From NCBI RefSeq assembly GCF_000719705.1, contig NZ_JOHO01000001.1:219354-283353 (forward strand): 64,000 bases of DNA, written 5' to 3'. Shown here piece after piece: positions 59,100 through 64,000 of this stretch. Position 1 is the stretch's first letter; every line of letters begins with the position of its first letter. A program made the translations under genes and the position numbers. Origin of the DNA: Streptomyces sp. NRRL S-350 (GTDB taxonomy: Bacteria; Actinomycetota; Actinomycetes; Streptomycetales; Streptomycetaceae). The notes beneath the pieces are model-generated. The model did no database searches. It worked only from the letters and a program-made list of their open reading frames with translations, and was not told the origin of the DNA.

Positions 59100-59605
59100 T
59101 GTTCACCACCGCCACGTACGTCACGATCGGCGGCCTCACCGTGGCCCTCTCCTTCCTCGTCTGGCGCGGAGTGCGCTTCTTCCGCCACGACCTGCGCAGC
59201 TGGAAGGCCCTCATCCCCTTCCTCCTCGGCCAAGCACTCGGCATGCTGTCCGTCCTGTGCACCGGGGGGGCGCTCGGATACTTCTTCGGCTTCGTCGCCC
59301 ACGTCATGAACATGGGCGGCGACAAGGTCCTGTCCGGCGCGACCGGATCGGCCACCCCCGCAATCCACGGCGGCGCCCACCCCGGAGTGATCACCCCGTC
59401 CGGCGCCATGGTGCTGGTGCTGCTCTGCGTCGGCCTGGCCACCGCCTGGAAGTCGATCACCAAGTCCGTCTCCCTCGACTTCGGGCTCGGCGCTGCCTCC
59501 GGCAGCGGACTCGGACTGTCCGCAGGTGGCGCCGGCTTGGCCGCAGCCACCCTCGTCCCCCTCGTCAACGGCATCGGCATCCAGATCACCGGCGCCTTCA
59601 ACTGA
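59099..59605 (+). CDS. Spread-like membrane protein 2
   Basis: A 168-residue protein with hydrophobic segments (YVTIGGLTVALSFLVW; LIPFLLGQALGMLSVLCTGGALGYFFGFV; MVLVLLCVGLATAW) and a Gly/Ala-rich C-terminus (LGLSAGGAGLAAATLV). It precedes the FtsK/TraB-like gene and is likely part of the same transfer machinery. Confidence 0.55.
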   Translation: MFTTATYVTIGGLTVALSFLVWRGVRFFRHDLRSWKALIPFLLGQALGMLSVLCTGGALGYFFGFVAHVMNMGGDKVLSGATGSATPAIHGGAHPGVITPSGAMVLVLLCVGLATAWKSITKSVSLDFGLGAASGSGLGLSAGGAGLAAATLVPLVNGIGIQITGAFN

Positions 59606-59675
59606 CCCACTGATCCACGCCGCGGTTGCCGCCGCCCGCCCGGCCGGCAACCGCGGCACCGCCAGGAGCAGCAGC

Positions 59676-61883
59676 ATGTCCGCCTCCCCCGCATCCTTCG
59701 ACGAGTCCGACAAGGAAGCCGTCGACTCCGGCACCCGCGACGATCCCAACGACCCGCCCCTACCGGACCGGCCCGCCCGAGGCGCCGCCCTCACCGCGTA
59801 CGTGCACAAGATCGCCGCCCGGGAGCGCTCCGTCCTCGCCAACGGCACCCGCCACACCGCGCGACAACTGAGCCGCTGGTGGAACGCCCAGGACCTCTCC
59901 CCGGAGTACCTGACCGCCTTCCACCTCAACCACCAGCACACCCAGTGGAAAGACCGCCGCACCGCCGACCTGCGGGAGATCAACACCCAGCTCAAGCACT
60001 GGAAGAACTCCAACGAGCATCAGGCACACCGCCAGCGCGCCCTCTACTCCCGAGAGGCGAACGCCGTCCGCGGCGAAACGTTCACCCCCCGCCCGCCCAG
60101 CAGCGCAGATCTCGCAGCCACCCGCACCGCCCGGGCCCGCAACCGGCGTCTGGGCACCACCGTGCTGGTCGCCATCTCCGTCGCCCTCGGCGCACAGAAC
60201 CCCGCCCCCGCCGCCTACACCGCCGCCACCGTCACCCTGCTCGCAGGAGCAACGGCCTGGATCCAAGGGCGCCGGCCCACCGCGCTGAATCCGCCGCCGC
60301 CCCACCTCGGATTCCCCATGCCCGAGCCGGCCCCCGGCGTCACCAGCGCAACCCAGCCCGACACCACCCCGTACCCCATCGCCCGAGCGACCACCACCGA
60401 CGAAGCAGCAGAGTGCATCCTGCGCGCCCTGCGGGCCGAGAACATCCCCGTCGCCGAAATCACCGACGTCGAGCAGCAGCCCTGGGGCTGGCAATCCACC
60501 GTCCGCGTCTCCAAAGGCACCCCCGCCGCGATCATCGACAAGGCCCCCGACCTCGAGACGCTTTTCGACCTTGGCAAGGGCGACGTCATCGTCCAGCCGC
60601 TGAAGAACCGCACCGCCTGTGCGACCCTCCTGCTACGCCAAGGCGACATGTTCGCCGATCTAGCACCCGCGCCCTACCTCGCGCCGAAGTCGATCAGCAT
60701 CACCGACCCCGCCGTCTACGGCGGCTCCGCCAACGGCCGCCCCCTCGCCTTCCCCCTGGCCGGCCTTATGGGCGAGGTCATCGCCCGATCCGGCGGCGGC
60801 AAGTCCACCCTGCTGCGCGCACTCGTCGACGTGACCACGGCATGCCGAGACGCGGTCACGCTCTTCCTCGATCCCAGCGGCGACGGACCCGGTCCCTACG
60901 AAGACGCGATCCGGCTCACCAGCCTCGACCCCGCGACCATCGAGCGCACGCTGCTGTGGCTGCACTGCCTGGCCGCCGGCCGCGCCCGCATCCGCCGCGG
61001 TCTCGGCATGGGCGATGCCTGGCAACCGTCCCCTGAACGTCCAGCAGTCCTTGTATTCATTGACGAATTCCCCAAGCTAACCGATCTTTCCAAGCTGCTT
61101 GTCGCCTCCCTCCTGCTTATCGGCCGCAAGGAGGGGGTCTGGATCGTCTTCGCCGCGCAGGGCGCCACCACAGCCTTCCTCGGCTCCAACCTGGCCCAGC
61201 AGCCGGCCCTGAAGATCCTCGGCCCGTGCCGGGACGTGGACGTCAAGGCCGCCCTCGGCGGCGGCATGATGGACGAAGGCTGGCTCCCGCACCGCCTCAA
61301 CGGCAAGTCCGGCGACGACCTGCGGCAGTGCGCACAGGTCTACATCGAAGGCGCGCCGGGCATGCCGGACGACCCCATGATCCACAAGATCCACCACATC
61401 ACCCTCGACGAGGCGAAGCGCCGCGCAGCTGAACGGGCTGAGGCTGGTCTCGTCGAGATCGACGAGACCAGCCTCGCCGCCGCTCTGGGCGCCCCGCTGC
61501 CGGACTTCGTCACCGGCGCCGCCGACGACCGACTCAGCGAACCGCCCACCTGGGGGGAACTTCTCCGACTCACCGGAGCGACTGGCGCCCCTGCAGCGGT
61601 GCAGCCCGCGATCGCGCTACACCTGCTGGGCGCCTTCGCCGAGCACGGCAACCCGCCCCACCTCACCGTGGCGCAGATCCTCGACCACCTGCGACAGGTC
61701 GATCCCGAGCGGTGGGAACGCTGGAACGACCGCGAGGAGAACATGCGGCTCCGTGAAGCCGGCAAGGCCCTCGCGCGAGCGCTGCGCACCTCAGGCCTCA
61801 CGCTCACTTCGCGCCGCCTCGCCGATCTGGCGGGCAAGCCGACGGGTTACCGCCTTGCCGACCTGCGTAAGTCCCTGGAATGA
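59676..61883 (+). CDS. FtsK/TraB-type DNA translocase
   Basis: A 735-residue protein. A membrane region (TTVLVAISVALGA ... AATVTLLAGATAW) lies near residues 160-205. Walker A is ARSGGGKSTLLRAL near residue 370, Walker B is AVLVFIDEF, followed by LLIGRKEGVWIVFAAQGATT. The C-terminal 80 residues form a winged-helix-like domain (LTVAQILDHLRQVDPERW; TLTSRRLADLAG), like the gamma domain that reads repeats in TraB. Streptomyces TraB moves double-stranded DNA between mycelia. AGGAG precedes the ATG. Confidence 0.8.
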   Translation: MSASPASFDESDKEAVDSGTRDDPNDPPLPDRPARGAALTAYVHKIAARERSVLANGTRHTARQLSRWWNAQDLSPEYLTAFHLNHQHTQWKDRRTADLREINTQLKHWKNSNEHQAHRQRALYSREANAVRGETFTPRPPSSADLAATRTARARNRRLGTTVLVAISVALGAQNPAPAAYTAATVTLLAGATAWIQGRRPTALNPPPPHLGFPMPEPAPGVTSATQPDTTPYPIARATTTDEAAECILRALRAENIPVAEITDVEQQPWGWQSTVRVSKGTPAAIIDKAPDLETLFDLGKGDVIVQPLKNRTACATLLLRQGDMFADLAPAPYLAPKSISITDPAVYGGSANGRPLAFPLAGLMGEVIARSGGGKSTLLRALVDVTTACRDAVTLFLDPSGDGPGPYEDAIRLTSLDPATIERTLLWLHCLAAGRARIRRGLGMGDAWQPSPERPAVLVFIDEFPKLTDLSKLLVASLLLIGRKEGVWIVFAAQGATTAFLGSNLAQQPALKILGPCRDVDVKAALGGGMMDEGWLPHRLNGKSGDDLRQCAQVYIEGAPGMPDDPMIHKIHHITLDEAKRRAAERAEAGLVEIDETSLAAALGAPLPDFVTGAADDRLSEPPTWGELLRLTGATGAPAAVQPAIALHLLGAFAEHGNPPHLTVAQILDHLRQVDPERWERWNDREENMRLREAGKALARALRTSGLTLTSRRLADLAGKPTGYRLADLRKSLE

Positions 61884-61892
61884 CGAGCCTAG

Positions 61893-61921
61893 TTGCTTAA
61901 GTCTACGAGTAGAGGTTATGT
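61893..61921 (+). promoter_or_regulatory. Promoter element A10, upstream of the vWA gene
   Basis: TTGCTT (61893-61898), 17-bp spacer AAGTCTACGA..., TTATGT (61916-61921). It is the only plus-strand copy of element A and starts nine bases after the FtsK/TraB-like stop. Confidence 0.75.
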
Positions 61922-61968
61922 TTTCTCTGCGGGCAACGCTGGGACGCCGAGCACCGCTCATCAACGGC

Positions 61969-61999
61969 GTCACACCGACCCCTATCAGCACACCTCTAT
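61969..61999 (+). promoter_or_regulatory. Promoter-like element B6, upstream of the vWA gene
   Basis: GTCACAC (61969-61975), 15 bases, CACCTCTAT ending at 61999. It lies 48 bp before the ATG of the vWA gene and downstream of element A10, giving this gene both plasmid promoter types. Confidence 0.8.
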
Positions 62000-62047
62000 T
62001 GCCCGAACCCGCAGAAGCGGGGATCTTCGGCGCGTACAAGGAGCACC

Positions 62048-62821
62048 ATGTCCATCCCCAGCCTGACCAAGACCTCCGCCATCAGCCTGGAGAAGATCAC
62101 CGGCACGGCACCCGGCTTGATCGACACCTACAGGTCGGCCGAGGCCACCCTCAGGAAGATCGACCTCCTGGGCTTGCGAGCCGCCGTCTACCTCGTCCTG
62201 GACCGCTCGGGTTCCATGCGCCGGTTCTACAACGACGGCAGTGTCCAGCGCCTGTCCGAGCAGGCGCTCGGCCTGGCCGCCCACTTCGACGACGACGGCA
62301 TCGTGCCCCTCACGTTCTTCTCCACCGGAGTCCACACCCACAAGGTCCGCCGCGGCCTGCTGCACCGCAGCGAGAAGACCATCGACCTCTCTCTGGACAA
62401 CTACCAGGGCCGCGTCGGCGCGATCCACAACGGCCTCGGCCACATGGGCCGCACCTACTACGCGAGCGGGATGGAAGCGGTCATCGACCACTACCAGCAG
62501 AGCAAGACCACTGCTCCGGCCTTCGTCATCTTCCAGACCGACGGAGCCCCGGACGACAAGCCCGCCACCACGAAGCTGCTCAAGGACGCGGCGAAGCTCC
62601 CCATCTTCTGGCAGTTCATCGGCTTCGGTAACGACCCGTTCGCCTACCTCCGCAGCCTGGACGACATGCCGGTCCCCGCAGCCCGAATCGTCGACAACGC
62701 GGGATTCTTCGCCGCCGGAGACAACCCCAGCGCCTTGACGGACAACTACCTCTACTCCCAGCTGATGAGCGAGTTCCCGAAGTGGCTCAAGGCAGCCCGG
62801 GAGCAGGGCATTCTCCGCTGA
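62048..62821 (+). CDS. von Willebrand factor A domain protein (TerF-like)
   Basis: A 257-residue single-domain vWA protein. The MIDAS motif DRSGSM lies in AAVYLVLDRSGSMRRFYNDG, with further features LGLAAHFDDDGIVPLTFFST, GRTYYASGMEAVIDHY and FVIFQTDGAPDDK. It resembles vWA proteins of tellurite-resistance-type (TerF/TerY) clusters, which act in stress or defence-related pathways by metal-dependent protein binding. No partner Ter genes are nearby. Confidence 0.8.
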   Translation: MSIPSLTKTSAISLEKITGTAPGLIDTYRSAEATLRKIDLLGLRAAVYLVLDRSGSMRRFYNDGSVQRLSEQALGLAAHFDDDGIVPLTFFSTGVHTHKVRRGLLHRSEKTIDLSLDNYQGRVGAIHNGLGHMGRTYYASGMEAVIDHYQQSKTTAPAFVIFQTDGAPDDKPATTKLLKDAAKLPIFWQFIGFGNDPFAYLRSLDDMPVPAARIVDNAGFFAAGDNPSALTDNYLYSQLMSEFPKWLKAAREQGILR

Positions 62822-62834
62822 CCCCCGCCCATTG

Positions 62835-62894
62835 AGATGCCGATGCGGCGGTGCCCCCAGGTCTCGACCTGGGGGCACCGCCGCATCGGCATCT
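62835..62894 (+). terminator. 60-bp perfect hairpin after the vWA gene
   Basis: Arms of 28 bp (62835-62862 and 62867-62894) match perfectly around the loop CTCG. It starts 13 bp past the vWA stop codon. The stem is much longer than a terminator needs and may also act as a cruciform or a protein-binding site. Confidence 0.75.
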
Positions 62895-63160
62895 GCCTGT
62901 ACTGGCCGGCCCACGTGGCGGTCGGCCACCCGAGCCAGTGCTACCGGCGCCCGGTCCGCGACGGCCAGCGAGGGCCTGGCCCATGGCCGCGCACTGCTTG
63001 TCCGAAGCCTGTCTGCTGTTCGCCCTCCTGAGCGTGCCGTGCCTCGGCGGACGAGCAGCAGACGAATGCAGGCCCATCCGCCACCTGCGAAGACGCTTTG
63101 GACAGCTGCGAAAGGAAGTGGCCGTGGGAGCAACAGAACCGGCCCGTGGACCGCATGTCC

Positions 63161-63402
63161 GGGGGAGATCTCTCCTCCCCATCCTGAGCGTCCGGTCGGG
63201 GAGGAGATCTCTCCCCGCTCCCGGCTGACCGGGCGGGCAGCGAGCGGGCCCGAGTGCGTCCGCGATGGGGAGTGATCTCTCCCCGCCGCGCGGAGTAGGA
63301 AGGAAGCGCCGAGGGCGGGGGAGTGACATCTCCTCCCCGTGGCCGGCGGCAGGACTCATGGCTGCTCATCCGCCCCGGGGGAGATATCTCCCCCGGGGCG
63401 GA
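63161..63402. repeat. Array of five GGGGAGATcTCTCCCC-type palindromic boxes
   Basis: Boxes lie at 63161-63180, 63198-63216, 63267-63284, 63317-63338 and 63369-63402. The last is a perfect 34-bp palindrome with a GATATC centre; the others have ATCTC or CATCTC cores flanked by G and C runs. A sixth related box lies at 50726-50745. Confidence 0.7.
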
Positions 63403-63438
63403 GGGCTCGGGACCACGTCGGCCGGAGCGAACAGAGTG

Positions 63439-63522
63439 GTTCCGTTTGGGGTTCCCTTTGGAGTCCCGTTTGGAGTCCCCTTTGAGGTTCCGTTTCAGGT
63501 CCCGTTTCGAGTTCCCTTCCAT
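63439..63522. repeat. Seven tandem 12-bp repeats, GTyCCsTTTsrr
   Basis: Contiguous units start at 63439 and every 12 bp after; the seventh is degenerate. Examples are GTTCCGTTTGGG, GTTCCCTTTGGA and GTCCCGTTTGGA. The array has iteron-like regularity and one strand is pyrimidine-rich. Confidence 0.8.
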
Positions 63523-63687
63523 TCGAGTCGCTAGAAGACAAACAGGCAGGTCACAGGCGCAGACAAGGGGACTGCGGCACGCCGACTACTTCCCTACGGG
63601 CCTATGGCGGAGCTGGATGGACGTGCGAAGAAACATCAGCTGGAGCGGGAGAGAGAGCAGGTAGAGCCGGCGTGCGGCGAGGCAGAG

Positions 63688-63784
63688 GGTTGGAGCGGTA
63701 CGGACGACGGACGGAGGAGGAGCGGGGTTGGAGCGGTACGGACGACGGACGGAGGAGGAGCGGGGTTGGAGCGGTACGGACGAC
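63688..63784. repeat. 38-bp tandem repeat, 2.5 units
   Basis: Two identical 38-bp units (63688-63725 and 63726-63763) and a 21-bp partial third unit, each starting GGTTGGAGCGGTACGG. Confidence 0.85.
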
Positions 63785-63905
63785 CCTTGCAGACCAGACG
63801 TAGGACACAACCGGTAAGGCGGCCAGAGCGAACCATGGTGAGCGGAGCGGGTAGGGCGGACGGCAGCAGACCAGAGGACGTGGCGGCCGTTTGGGAGCGT
63901 GGCGC

Positions 63906-63947
63906 GGGTGCCGGGTGCCGGGTGCCGGGTGCCGGGTGCCGGGTGCC
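63906..63947. repeat. Six tandem GGGTGCC units
   Basis: A 7-bp unit repeated six times, followed by GGCGG-rich simple sequence to the window edge. Confidence 0.85.
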
Positions 63948-64000
63948 GGGGGGGCGGCGGGCAGTGGCGGGCGGCGGGCGGCGGCGGGCGGGGGCAGAAC

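Larger units (their letters stand above)
62895..64000. other. Repeat-rich non-coding stretch
   Basis: No convincing gene in about 1.1 kb. In order it holds five palindromic boxes (63161-63402), a 12-bp iteron array (63439-63522), a 38-bp tandem repeat (63688-63784) and a 7-bp tandem repeat (63906-63947). It has the look of a cis-acting maintenance region (centromere or origin). Confidence 0.55.

Noticed and set aside
62941..63522. Minus-strand frame with a repeated KR/KG tetrapeptide, and plus-strand frame with VPFG repeats
   Set aside because: The peptide repeats simply translate the 12-bp DNA iterons and the rest of the frames is incoherent.
63439..63522. Possible CRISPR array
   Set aside because: The 12-bp units are contiguous with no spacers, and no cas genes are present.
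63880..64000. Linear-plasmid telomere at the right edge
   Set aside because: The sequence is simple GC-rich tandem repeat without the series of palindromes known from Streptomyces telomeres; the window edge is arbitrary.

Overview
The window is very GC-rich, densely packed actinobacterial DNA with strong GC3 bias, many GTG/TTG starts and tightly overlapping stop/start codons. It carries plasmid-type genes: a Streptomyces-type winged-helix replication initiator flanked by iterons, a ParB-like protein, a replication-relaxation protein, a VirD4/VirB4/VirB6-type secretion gene set and an FtsK/TraB-type DNA translocase with spread-like membrane proteins. This points to a large Streptomyces (or close relative) conjugative plasmid or comparable mobile element. 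No rRNA, tRNA, CRISPR array or recognisable linear-plasmid telomere is visible.

Layout. (1) 1-25 kb is an accessory region of mostly leftward operons of small, largely unrecognised genes. It includes a DpdA-like/DUF4007/SRA-like DNA-modification operon, an orphan PglX-type methyltransferase, three paralogous zinc-binding proteins, an ADP-ribosylglycohydrolase-phosphatase fusion, an IS30-family element, two proteins built from repeated helix-turn-helix modules, a gp88-like protein and an XRE regulator paired with an HExxH protein. (2) 25-31.4 kb encodes two large effector-like proteins that share the same first 13 residues, one ending in an ADP-ribosyltransferase-like domain and the other in a HipA/PI-kinase-like domain. 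(3) 31.5-50.3 kb is the leftward conjugation backbone: Nudix, DUF4417, ParB-like, replication-relaxation, VirD4-like, transglycosylase/NlpC-P60, VirB6-like, VirB4-like, TcpC/VirB8-like and sigma-like genes. (4) 50.3-54.3 kb holds iterons, the replication initiator and a structured non-coding transcript candidate. (5) 54.3-61.9 kb has a divergent GntR regulator, then a rightward operon with a lipoprotein, a WhiB-like protein, spread-like membrane proteins and the TraB/FtsK-like translocase. (6) 62-64 kb has a vWA protein followed by about 1.1 kb of palindromes, iterons and tandem repeats without a convincing gene.

The most striking feature is regulatory. Two distinct promoter-like elements recur with rigid geometry. 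Element A is TTGCTT, a 17-bp spacer beginning AAGTCTAYGA, then TANNNT; ten copies lie before the accessory operons. Element B is GTCACAC-N15-CACCTCTAT; six copies lie before the effector, Nudix, coupling/partition, secretion, replication and vWA units. The vWA gene at 62048 has one of each in tandem. The plasmid therefore appears to run two plasmid-wide regulons, one accessory and one backbone. A sigma-like protein at 49385-50314 is a candidate reader of element B; this is inference.
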